DNA of 64,000 bases, from contig NZ_CP117270.1 in assembly GCF_007000325.2 (NCBI RefSeq), positions 272,963-336,962 on the forward strand, given 5' to 3'. The notes beneath the pieces were generated by a model, which worked only from the letters and a program-made list of their open reading frames with translations, did not search any database and had not been told where the DNA came from. Positions 36,580-48,540 of this stretch are shown here, one piece after another (the first letter of the stretch is position 1; the number at the start of each line of letters is the position of its first letter). The stretch is from Rhizobium rhododendri. Its GTDB lineage: Bacteria > Pseudomonadota > Alphaproteobacteria > Rhizobiales > Rhizobiaceae. The position numbers and the translations under genes are program-made.

Positions 36580-37958
36580 GCGCGGCCTTCCGGCGCATCG
36601 CCGTCCTCGACATCGGCAAGACGAATGCCAAGGTGGTCGTGCTCGATGCCCGGACCGGTAGGGAGGTCGCCGTCGTTAAGACCGGCAACGGCGTACTGCA
36701 AGACGGCCCCTATCCCCACTACGATATCGAAGCCTTGTGGCGCTTCACGATGAAAGCGCTGGCCGATTTCGCGGTTGCGCCGGGTTTCGATGCTGTGTCG
36801 ATCACCACCCATGGGGCTTGTGCCGCATTGCTCGATGCCGAGGGCGCGCTCGCGCTGCCCGTGCTGGATTATGAGCATCCCTACGACCCGGCCATTCGCG
36901 CGGAGTACCTCGCTCTGCGCCCGGATTTCGCCGAAACGTTCTCGCCCTCGCTTGCCGTCGGCCTTAATCTCGGTGCGCAGTTGCATTACCAGAAGACGGT
37001 CTTTCCCGAGGCCTTTGCCAGGGTTGCGACCATTCTTACCTATCCGCAATACTGGGCCTGGCGGCTGACCGGCGTAGCTGCCAACGAAATGACATCGCTC
37101 GGCTGTCATACGGATCTGTGGCTGCCGGCATCCTCAGACTACTCGCCGCTCGTTGACCTGCTTGGCATCCGTGCCAAAATGGCGCCGATCCGTTCGGCGT
37201 TCGATGTCCTTGGGCCGATCTCTGCTTCGATTGCCGCCGAGATCGGAGTTGGCGGTGAAATTCCTGTCTTCTGCGGCATCCATGACAGCAACGCTTCGCT
37301 GCTGCCACACCTGATCGGCCGCCCCTCACCCTTCACTGTAGTCTCGACCGGGACATGGGTGGTCAGCTTTGCGGTTGGCGGCGATATGGACGGGCTCGAT
37401 CCTGGCCGCGATACGCTCGCCAATGTGGACGCCTATGGTCGCGCCGTTCCCTCGTCGCGGTTCATGGGCGGTCGGGAGTTCGAAGTGCTGGCGAGAGCGT
37501 TCGGCGATGTCGCCCCCGAGGATGCCGAGAAGGCGGTGAGTGCCGTCATCGAGCGACGTCTGATGCTGTTACCAAACGTGGTCCCCGGTTCAGGTCCCTT
37601 TCCCGGCGCACAAATGCAATGGTTGAACGACGCGGAGGCGACACTTGCAGAGCGGTGTGCTGCCGCCGGACTGTATCTCGCCCTCATGACGCAGGCCTGC
37701 CTCGATCTGATCGGCGCCGGCGGCAGCATTGTCGTCGAAGGACCGTTCGCGCTCAACCGCATCTATATAGCGGCGCTCTCCGCACTGACCGGCCTCGATG
37801 TCGTCGCGCTGCCGGGCTCCACGGGCACCAGCCTCGGTGCTGCACTGCTGACGGGCATTGCGCCGGCGGGTCTGACCGTGCGGGCCCAGGCCGGTTTCCC
37901 CCTGCCCCCGCTCGATGACTACAGCGCGCTATGGCATCAGCGCACGCGCCAGCGCTAG
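36576..37958 (+). CDS. rhaK: Rhamnulokinase-type FGGY sugar kinase
   Basis: A 460-residue FGGY-family kinase that phosphorylates the imported sugar, giving rhamnulose-1-phosphate for RhaD. The N-terminal ATP segment [16 protein letters not shown], the middle [13 protein letters not shown], and the C-terminal [22 protein letters not shown] and [11 protein letters not shown] segments are visible. It is the last gene of rhaRSTPQUK and overlaps rhaU. In R. leguminosarum the kinase is also needed for rhamnose transport; whether that holds here is not shown by sequence. Confidence 0.92.
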   Translation: MSAAFRRIAVLDIGKTNAKVVVLDARTGREVAVVKTGNGVLQDGPYPHYDIEALWRFTMKALADFAVAPGFDAVSITTHGACAALLDAEGALALPVLDYEHPYDPAIRAEYLALRPDFAETFSPSLAVGLNLGAQLHYQKTVFPEAFARVATILTYPQYWAWRLTGVAANEMTSLGCHTDLWLPASSDYSPLVDLLGIRAKMAPIRSAFDVLGPISASIAAEIGVGGEIPVFCGIHDSNASLLPHLIGRPSPFTVVSTGTWVVSFAVGGDMDGLDPGRDTLANVDAYGRAVPSSRFMGGREFEVLARAFGDVAPEDAEKAVSAVIERRLMLLPNVVPGSGPFPGAQMQWLNDAEATLAERCAAAGLYLALMTQACLDLIGAGGSIVVEGPFALNRIYIAALSALTGLDVVALPGSTGTSLGAALLTGIAPAGLTVRAQAGFPLPPLDDYSALWHQRTRQR

Positions 37959-38135
37959 CCTCCTCGTTGCACTTCCCCGCCGTCGGCGATTTTGGCCGGG
38001 ATTGCGTCTTCGTGTCTTGCCAAGAGTGGCGGTTACCACAGATAGTATATGAGACGATTGGCAGCCATGGCGGCGCCGCGTATCGATCAAGACAGCAACG
38101 ACCCGTCAAACCAAGGCCTCGCGCTAGGGGACGCT

Positions 38136-38357
38136 ATGCCAAAAACGCCGAAGAACCCTCTGCTGCTTGCCGACGACAGCAACTGGCGCTGCCGGGAGTC
38201 TCTTCGCCGTGCGGTGGAAAGGGTGGTGCGTGAGGCCCTTGATGAAGGCTGGAAACCCGAGGATATCGCAATTTCGCTGGTCGAAGTGGCTGATGAGCAT
38301 ATGGACCAGATGATCGGCGAGGCGATCTGCCCCGGCCACCCCATCGTTATTCACTGA
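38136..38357 (+). CDS. 73-residue conserved-looking protein of unknown function
   Basis: A soluble, acidic small protein predicted helical: CRESLRRAVERVVREALDEG, then IAISLVEVADEHMDQMIG, and a C-terminal CPGHPIVIH. A GGGGACGCT ribosome-binding site supports this ATG; a longer in-frame start 87 bp upstream lacks one. It stands between rhaK and glgE with about 180-240 bp on each side, so it is probably a single-gene unit. No family recognised. Confidence 0.55.
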   Translation: MPKTPKNPLLLADDSNWRCRESLRRAVERVVREALDEGWKPEDIAISLVEVADEHMDQMIGEAICPGHPIVIH

Positions 38358-38513
38358 AGGCTTTTGCGCTATTTCTTGAAGTGAGCGCAACGACTTCGGA
38401 GCTATGCGGACAGAATTCCGCAGATGGCTGACGCTCCAGGCCAATATGCCCTGAAAATCAATTTTCCTGCCCGCCCGAAAAGTGTCTGCCGGAGGATAAA
38501 CCTGCTCGTCGGC

Positions 38514-38538
38514 GGAACAATGGAGGCTGCCTACCGTT
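38514..38538 (+). promoter_or_regulatory. EcfG/RpoE2-type promoter of glgE-treS-glgB
   Basis: GGAAC, exactly 16 bases, CGTT: an exact match to the general-stress sigma pattern. It ends 60 bp before the glgE start in the only sizeable gap upstream of the operon. Trehalose and glucan genes are known members of the rhizobial general stress regulon. Confidence 0.65.
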
Positions 38539-38598
38539 CCACTTGGCAAACCAAAATCCGGTCGCAGCCCTCCGGCTCGGCCAGCGGGGCCGAGAACG

Positions 38599-41500
38599 AT
38601 GCAAGCGTCTACCTTACGGAACGATCAGCAAACACGGCGTCGACCACCACGCATTTATTACGTCCATCCCCTGATGCTCGACGGCATGAGCGCCTGGTCG
38701 GCTGTCTTCGATCACGCCTCAGCCCTGGGTTTCGACACCGTCCTTTCAGCCCCGCCGTTCCTGACACTGCCGGGCGAAAGCGTGTTCGTTCCCAGCGACC
38801 CGGATCGGCTGACGCCATCGCTGCAAAGCCTCGGGAATACCGTCGAGGGGCTTCAGGCCCTCGCCGCCGCGGCCCGCCAACGCGGCCTCAACTTCATGAT
38901 CGACATCGTCATAGATCGCATTTCAACTGTAGAATCGACGAACGGCGGCGTAGTTTCCGATCCGCGCATTTCGCCCGAGGAGAGGCATGCCAAGCACTTT
39001 TCAACCGGCAGCGAGGCGGAGGAGGAAAACCTGCGCCAATGGCAGGTCCGTCTCGATGCACTGGTATCGGTTGGCATTTCGGGCTTCCGCTGCCTCGGCA
39101 TCGACAGGGTACCTTCATCTGCCTGGACACGGTTGATCAGCGCTGCCCGCGAGATTGCGCCAGACACCCATTTCTATGCCTGGACCCCGGGCACGGCCTT
39201 CTCTGTCCGCCGCGCTCTGCAAAGCGCGGGATTTGACGGTGCCTTCTCGTCTATCTGCTGGTGGGACCAGCGTGGCGATTGGATCGTCGAGGAGCATGAT
39301 CTTCACCGCGCAATCGGTCTCGACATTGCGTTTCCAGAAGCACCGTTCGGTCGCCGGATCGCCCATGGTGCGGAAGACCTGGAGACGATCGAGCGCAAAG
39401 CGCGTCGTGCACTGCTGATAGCAGCTGAATTCGGCGACGGTCTGCTGATACCGATGGGGTTCGAATTCGGCGCGTCTCTCGCCCTCGACATGACGGCCGG
39501 CAACGGACGCGGCATCTCCTCCTTGCGTCACGATGGTCTTCTTGACCTTTCGGGCGAGGTCCGGCGGGTCAATGCAAACCTTCAGAAGCAGAACGCGGCG
39601 TTCGAAAGACAGTCGGTCCGCGTGGTCGTCGGCTCGTCGACGCCGGTCTCCATCCTCATCCGCTCAGACGCCGCCGATGCGCGCTTTGCCAGCACGCAGA
39701 GGCTGATTGCAGTCAATAGCGACCTGCGCAAATCTGCGCTGTTGCCAGTGGGAATGCTTTCCGAAAATTCGGCTGGCTTCCTCCCACTTTTGAGCTTGGC
39801 CGATGGCGCGACGCTGGACGCTGAGAAAATCATCAGTCTGCTTCCCGGCGAGGTCAGGGTATTCGAGGGCAAGGCCAGCAAGGCGATTTTGTCGCAAGCT
39901 CACCTGCCGGCGACGGACGCTGCCGCGACGCCACGACTGGCGATAGAAGAGGTGACGCCGTCGGTAGATGACGGTCGCTTCGCGGTGAAAACCACTGTCG
40001 GACAGACAGTTCGTGTCGAGGCTGACATTTTCGGCGATGGCCACGATCCGCTCTCGGCATCCCTCCTGTGGCGCGCCGTCGATGAGGACACCTGGTCGGA
40101 AGTCCGCATGCAGTTGATCGGCAATGATCGCTGGTGGGCGGAATTCGAACTTCAGCGCATGGGCCGGCATGAATTCGTCATCGAAGCCTGGCGCGACCCG
40201 TTTGCCATCTTCCGCTACGAACTCGTGAAGAAGAACGACGCCAAGCTCGACCTGAAGCTTGAACTTCAGGAAGGCCTCGGTCTCGTCAAGTCTGCGATCG
40301 CCAAGAATAGCGGCAATATCGCCACGCGGCTTGAAACGTTAGCGGACAGTCTCACCAAGGCGGACGACAAGGCTCGCGTGCAGCTTTTGCTGGCTGGCGA
40401 AACATCGTCGCTGATGAAACAGGCGGATCACCGCCCGTTCAAAGTGCGCAGCGCAGCGTACCCGGTGGACGCCGAACGGCAGGCAGCAGGTTTTGCCAGC
40501 TGGTACCAGATCTTTCCACGCTCGCAGAGCGGCGATCCGAACCGTCACGGCACATTCGACGACGTGATCGGCCGTCTGCCCGCCATCCGCGAGATGGGTT
40601 TCGACGTTCTTTATTTCCCGCCGATCCATCCAATCGGCAAGACGAACCGCAAGGGTCGCAACAACACCCTCAATGCGTCGGAGCAGGATCCGGGCAGCCC
40701 CTACGCCATCGGCGCTGCCGATGGGGGCCACGATGCCATCCATTCTGAACTCGGTACCTTCGCCGATTTCGATCGGCTGGTCGAGGCGGCTCACGAGCAC
40801 GGCCTGGAAATCGCACTCGACCTTGCCATCCAGGCCTCGCCAGACCACCCATGGCTGAAGCAGCATCCGGGCTGGTTCGACTGGCGGCCGGACGGGACCG
40901 TGCGCTATGCGGAAAATCCACCGAAGAAATACGAGGACATCGTCAACGTCGATTTCTATGCCAAGGACGCTGTGCCGGGGCTTTGGACCGCGTTGCGCGA
41001 TGTCGTCCAGCTCTGGGTCGATCACGGTGTGAAGCTGTTTCGCGTCGATAATCCGCACACCAAGCCTTTCCCCTTCTGGGAGTGGATGATCGCCGATATC
41101 CGCAGCCGACATCCAGACGTGGTGTTCCTGTCGGAAGCCTTCACCAAGCCGAAGGTGATGTACCGCCTCGCCAAGGTCGGGTTCTCCCAGTCCTATACGT
41201 ACTTCACCTGGCGCAATGCCAAGTGGGAGCTGGAGGCCTATATGCGCGAGCTGACGGAAACGGCGCCGAAGGATTTCTTCCGCCCGCATTTCTTCGTCAA
41301 CACCCACGATATCAACCCTGATTTTCTGCAGAACGCGCCGCGCTCCGCCTACCTGATCCGTGCTGCACTCGCTGCCACGCTTTCGGGTCTCTGGGGCGTC
41401 TATAACGGTTTCGAGCTCTGCGAGGGCCGTCCGGATGCCAAGCGCAAGGAATATGCCGACAGCGAGAAGTACGAGATTCGGGCCTGGGACTGGGATCGAC

Positions 41501-41862
41501 CGGGCAACATCATCGCCGAGATCACCCGGCTGAACGGCATCCGCAAGCACAATCCGGCGCTGCATTCGCATCTGGGCCTGACCCTGCTGCCGGCTTGGAA
41601 CGATAACATTCTCTTCTTCGAAAAGGCGACGCCGAGTCGAGACAACGTCGTGCTCGTGGCGGTCAGCCTCGACCCTCATAACGTGCAGGAAGCCGACGTC
41701 GAAATTCCGCTGTGGGCCTCGGGCCTTCCAGATAACGGCAGCCTTTTCGTCGAAGACCTCATGCATGGCAATCGAATGACCTGGACAGGCAAGCGGCAAC
41801 ATCTCCGGTTTGAGCCGGGCGTGCCCTTTTCCATCTGGCGTAGCAGTGTTCGGGAGATTTAA
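38599..41862 (+). CDS. glgE: Alpha-1,4-glucan:maltose-1-phosphate maltosyltransferase with N-terminal pseudo-amylase half
   Basis: A 1087-residue protein. The C-terminal two thirds (from about 440) is a GlgE of GH13_3 type, which extends alpha-1,4-glucan with maltose-1-phosphate. It has ASWYQIFPRSQS, nucleophile Asp817 in FRVDNPHTKP, acid/base Glu846 in FLSEAFTKPK and Asp904 in NTHDINPDFL. The first roughly 400 residues look like a second GH13 barrel with no catalytic residues (GFRCLGID where enzymes have GFRxD; FYAWTPG where the Glu is expected). The glgE stop abuts the treS ATG. A stress-type promoter precedes it. Confidence 0.93.
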   Translation: MQASTLRNDQQTRRRPPRIYYVHPLMLDGMSAWSAVFDHASALGFDTVLSAPPFLTLPGESVFVPSDPDRLTPSLQSLGNTVEGLQALAAAARQRGLNFMIDIVIDRISTVESTNGGVVSDPRISPEERHAKHFSTGSEAEEENLRQWQVRLDALVSVGISGFRCLGIDRVPSSAWTRLISAAREIAPDTHFYAWTPGTAFSVRRALQSAGFDGAFSSICWWDQRGDWIVEEHDLHRAIGLDIAFPEAPFGRRIAHGAEDLETIERKARRALLIAAEFGDGLLIPMGFEFGASLALDMTAGNGRGISSLRHDGLLDLSGEVRRVNANLQKQNAAFERQSVRVVVGSSTPVSILIRSDAADARFASTQRLIAVNSDLRKSALLPVGMLSENSAGFLPLLSLADGATLDAEKIISLLPGEVRVFEGKASKAILSQAHLPATDAAATPRLAIEEVTPSVDDGRFAVKTTVGQTVRVEADIFGDGHDPLSASLLWRAVDEDTWSEVRMQLIGNDRWWAEFELQRMGRHEFVIEAWRDPFAIFRYELVKKNDAKLDLKLELQEGLGLVKSAIAKNSGNIATRLETLADSLTKADDKARVQLLLAGETSSLMKQADHRPFKVRSAAYPVDAERQAAGFASWYQIFPRSQSGDPNRHGTFDDVIGRLPAIREMGFDVLYFPPIHPIGKTNRKGRNNTLNASEQDPGSPYAIGAADGGHDAIHSELGTFADFDRLVEAAHEHGLEIALDLAIQASPDHPWLKQHPGWFDWRPDGTVRYAENPPKKYEDIVNVDFYAKDAVPGLWTALRDVVQLWVDHGVKLFRVDNPHTKPFPFWEWMIADIRSRHPDVVFLSEAFTKPKVMYRLAKVGFSQSYTYFTWRNAKWELEAYMRELTETAPKDFFRPHFFVNTHDINPDFLQNAPRSAYLIRAALAATLSGLWGVYNGFELCEGRPDAKRKEYADSEKYEIRAWDWDRPGNIIAEITRLNGIRKHNPALHSHLGLTLLPAWNDNILFFEKATPSRDNVVLVAVSLDPHNVQEADVEIPLWASGLPDNGSLFVEDLMHGNRMTWTGKRQHLRFEPGVPFSIWRSSVREI

Positions 41863-45149
<3,287 letters not shown>

Positions 45150-45153
<4 letters not shown>

Positions 45154-47387
45154 CGCTTGCCAACGCCGATCTTCTGGCGGGAATAGATCATGACGCCCTG
45201 TATGCTCTCGTTGAGGGCCGCCACGGCGATCCGTTTTCCGTCCTCGGGCTGCATGGTTTCGGCAGCGGATACGTGATCCGCGCCTATATCCCAGGTGCCA
45301 TCTCCGTCGACGTCATTGCAGCCGGCAGTGGCGAGATCCTTGCGCAGCTGCAGCCGGTCTTCCAGAATGGTCTGTTTGCGGGTGCAGTCGAAGGACGCCC
45401 GGAATATCGTCTGCGCATCCACTGGCCGGACGCTATCCAGGAGACGGAAGATCCCTATTCCTTCCCCCCGCTACTAGGCGACCTTGACCTGCACCTTCTG
45501 GCCGAGGGCAATCACTACAAACTCGGGAAGGTTCTTGGCGCGCAGGCGATGTCCGTCGAGGGTATTGCCGGCGTCCGGTTTGCGGTCTGGGCTCCGAATG
45601 CTCGGCGTGTTTCCGTGGTCGGGGATTTCAACTCCTGGGACGGTCGGCGCCACCCGATGCGGTTGCGCCCGAATGCTGGCGTGTGGGAAATCTTCGTGCC
45701 GCGCCTCGGTCCCGGCGATCACTACAAGTACGAGATCATCGACTCCGGCGGTACTGTCCTTGCGCAGAAGGCCGACCCCGTGGCCCGGGCCAGCGAAGCT
45801 GCGCCGGCAACCGCGTCTATCGTTGCGCGCAGCACGCCCTTCCAGTGGAACGACGCCGAATGGCTGGCCTCCCGCAAGGCGCGACAGGACGATGACGCAC
45901 CGATGTCGGTCTACGAGGTGCATCTCAGTTCCTGGGTCCGGATCCCCGAAGAAGGCAACCGGCATCTGAACTGGATGGAACTCAGCCAGAGGCTCATTCC
46001 TTATGCACGCGACATGGGCTTTACTCATCTCGAGTTCCTGCCGATCATGGAATACCCCTTCGGCGGCTCCTGGGGCTATCAGCCGCTTGGCCTGTTTGCA
46101 CCGACGGGGCGATACGGCACCCCCGAGGATTTCGCCTATTTCGTCGACCGCGCCCATGCGGCAGGCATCGGCATCATCCTCGATTGGGTGCCGGCGCATT
46201 TTCCGACAGATCCCTGGGGTCTTGCCCGTTTCGACGGCAGCGCACTGTACGAGCACGAAGATCCGCGCGAAGGTTTTCATCGGGACTGGAATACGCTGAT
46301 CTACAACCTCGGACGCAACGAGGTGAAAAGCTTCCTTATTTCCAGCGCTCTGGAATGGATCGAGCGCTACCACATCGACGGACTGCGGGTCGATGCCGTT
46401 GCATCGATGCTGTACCGCAATTACAGCCGCAATGCCGACGAATGGATCCCCAACAAATATGGTGGCCGTGAAAATCTCGAATCCGTCGATTTTCTGAAGC
46501 ACCTGAATGCCATCGTCCACGAGCGATGCCCCGATGCCCTGATGATCGCCGAGGAATCGACCGCTTGGCCAGGCGTCACCAAGTCGCCGGAAGACGGTGG
46601 CCTGGGCTTCGACTTCAAGTGGAATATGGGGTGGATGCACGATTCGCTCGATTACATCGAGAAGGATCCGGTCTATCGCTCATACGTCCACGGAATGATG
46701 ACGTTCGGACTGGTCTACCAGTACACCGAAAAATTCATGATGCCGCTGTCGCATGACGAGGTTGTTCATGGAAAGGGCTCGCTGATCGGCAAGATGCCGG
46801 GCGACGACTGGCAGCGTTTTGCCAATCTTCGTGCCTATTTCGGCTTCCTCTGGGGTCATCCGGGCAAAAAGCTCATCTTCATGGGCGGTGAGATTGCCCA
46901 GACAACCGAGTGGAACCATGACGCCTCGGTTGTCTGGGACCTGCTCGACCAGCCTCAACACGCCGGCATGCAGCGTCTCGTGCGTGACCTGAACCACCTC
47001 TATCGCGATGAAGCCGCGCTGCAGTTCAGCGATGTCCATGGCGAGGGCTTTTCGTGGGCGGTGCCCGACGACGCGGTCAACTCCGTCATCGGCATGTTGC
47101 GCCGCTCGGCCGATGGCAAGCAGATGATGCTGGTTCTCTGCAACTTCACGCCGGTGCCGCGCCACGGCTACCGGGTCGGCGTGCCGGAGGCTGGCCATTG
47201 GGCGGAGGTGCTGAACTCCGACGCAGCCGTCTACGGCGGCGCCAACATCGGCAACGCCGGTGGCGTGTGGACCGAGGACATTCCGGCGCACGGCCAGGAT
47301 GCGTCGCTGTCGGTGATGCTGCCGCCGCTGTCTACGCTGTTCCTGCGCTGGTCTGCAGAAACAAAGGCATCCGTCCCGGAGCGCTGA
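45150..47387 (+). CDS. glgB: 1,4-alpha-glucan branching enzyme
   Basis: A 745-residue GH13/CBM48 enzyme that adds alpha-1,6 branches to the GlgE product. It has an N-terminal extension, the CBM48 segment [20 protein letters not shown], nucleophile Asp415 in GLRVDAVAS, acid/base Glu468 in [10 protein letters not shown] and [12 protein letters not shown]. The ATG that overlaps the treS stop is chosen over a longer frame inside treS. It is the last gene of the operon, followed by a long palindrome. No glgA, glgC or glgX gene is in the window. Confidence 0.95.
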
Positions 47388-47416
47388 GTTCGCAGGCCAA
47401 AACATGCCCCGGAATT

Positions 47417-47463
47417 GACGGTGGCCAATACCTGACTTATTGAGTTAGGTATTGGCCGCCGTC
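47417..47463. repeat. 21-bp-stem palindrome after glgB
   Basis: Two 21-base arms separated by five bases (TATTG) are complementary at every position if two G-T pairs are allowed. The arms begin GACGGTGGCCAATACC and end GGTATTGGCCGCCGTC. No U-run follows on either strand. It lies between glgB and the AraC gene; it could end the glg transcript or be a small mobile palindrome. Confidence 0.7.
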
Positions 47464-47489
47464 GTCTGGTGCGGCCGCTGGAATGAGCG

Positions 47490-48368
47490 ATGACATTTCA
47501 CCCACGCATGGACAACAAGATTGAAGGCTTCTCCGTCATCGGCGGGGTTCACCGTCGCGTCTGGAATGGAATCGTCGCCGATGTCTGGGACGTCGATTGC
47601 GCCCCCTATGCCGGCGGCTACTACGTTTCCGACGATCCCCGGCTGTTCGTCCTCCTGGACGCGCGCGGCTCCGGTCAATGCAGCCTCAAGCTGTCGCCAA
47701 AAGCGGCCGGCGTGCAGCAGGGAAATGCGCCGCGTGCCTCCTACATACCGGCCGGGCTGGAGATGTGGGCCGATATGGTGGATATCGATTTCGTCCGTCA
47801 TCTCGATATCCACTTCAGCGCGGAAGGGCTCAGCCGCCGCCTGATGGAGGACCTTGATCCCGCCAGGCTGGGCAATCCCCGCCTGCTGTTTTCCGATCCG
47901 CGCGTGCTGGCGCTGGCAGGTCTTATCGCGGCGGAATGCGAAAATCCCGCGCCGCTGCACGATCTCTACGGCGACGGACTGGCGGTCTCGCTGTTGATCG
48001 ATGTGCTGCAACTCTCCCGCACAGCACCGCGCAAGCGCAGCAGACTTGCTGCTTGGCAATTGCGCCGGGTGGTCGATTACATCGAGGAAAATTGTCTCAG
48101 AAATATTCGGCTGGAGGAACTGGCGTCGTTGACCAGCATGTCGCAATCGCACTTCAGCCACGCCTTCAAGGCCTCGACCGGCATTCCCCCGCACCAATGG
48201 CAGACGAAGGCTCGGCTCGATCGGGCCAAGCAACTGATGATTTCGGATACGCCCTTGACGGATGTGGCCGTCGAGACAGGGTTTTCGGACCAGGCGCATT
48301 TCACCCGTGTTTTTCGCAAGCACATCGGCACGACGCCGGCAAACTGGAGGAAGAGCCAGCTTGTGTGA
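47490..48368 (+). CDS. AraC-family regulator next to a siderophore receptor
   Basis: This 292-residue activator has a C-terminal double HTH (about 190-290): LRNIRLEELASLTSMSQSHF, then FKASTGIPPHQW and VAVETGFSDQAHFTRVFRKH. The N-terminal effector domain is unlike arabinose AraC. Adjacent to a TonB receptor on the same strand, it is a candidate for a siderophore-sensing activator of PchR/YbtA type. GGAATGAG precedes the ATG. Ligand and targets are inferred from position. Confidence 0.87.
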   Translation: MTFHPRMDNKIEGFSVIGGVHRRVWNGIVADVWDVDCAPYAGGYYVSDDPRLFVLLDARGSGQCSLKLSPKAAGVQQGNAPRASYIPAGLEMWADMVDIDFVRHLDIHFSAEGLSRRLMEDLDPARLGNPRLLFSDPRVLALAGLIAAECENPAPLHDLYGDGLAVSLLIDVLQLSRTAPRKRSRLAAWQLRRVVDYIEENCLRNIRLEELASLTSMSQSHFSHAFKASTGIPPHQWQTKARLDRAKQLMISDTPLTDVAVETGFSDQAHFTRVFRKHIGTTPANWRKSQLV

Positions 48369-48464
48369 GGCTTTTGACACAGGGCCCGGGCAAATGCCGA
48401 CATCTGCCACAATTGCCCAAAAACGTTCTATTTTGCGAAATTGCGACAAGCCCTTCGATTTAAT

Positions 48465-48481
48465 ATGAGTTAACAACTCAT
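48465..48481. promoter_or_regulatory. Iron-responsive-type palindrome before the TonB receptor gene
   Basis: ATGAGTT-AAC-AACTCAT is a perfect dyad with 7-bp arms. It contains TGA-N9-TCA, the core reported for rhizobial iron-responsive operators (RirA). It lies 59 bp before the receptor start in an AT-rich stretch. Confidence 0.5.
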
Positions 48482-48540
48482 CTTATATTGAGACGGCGCC
48501 GCCTTGAGGGTGAAGGGCGGCGCGCAATGGGGCGCAGGAC

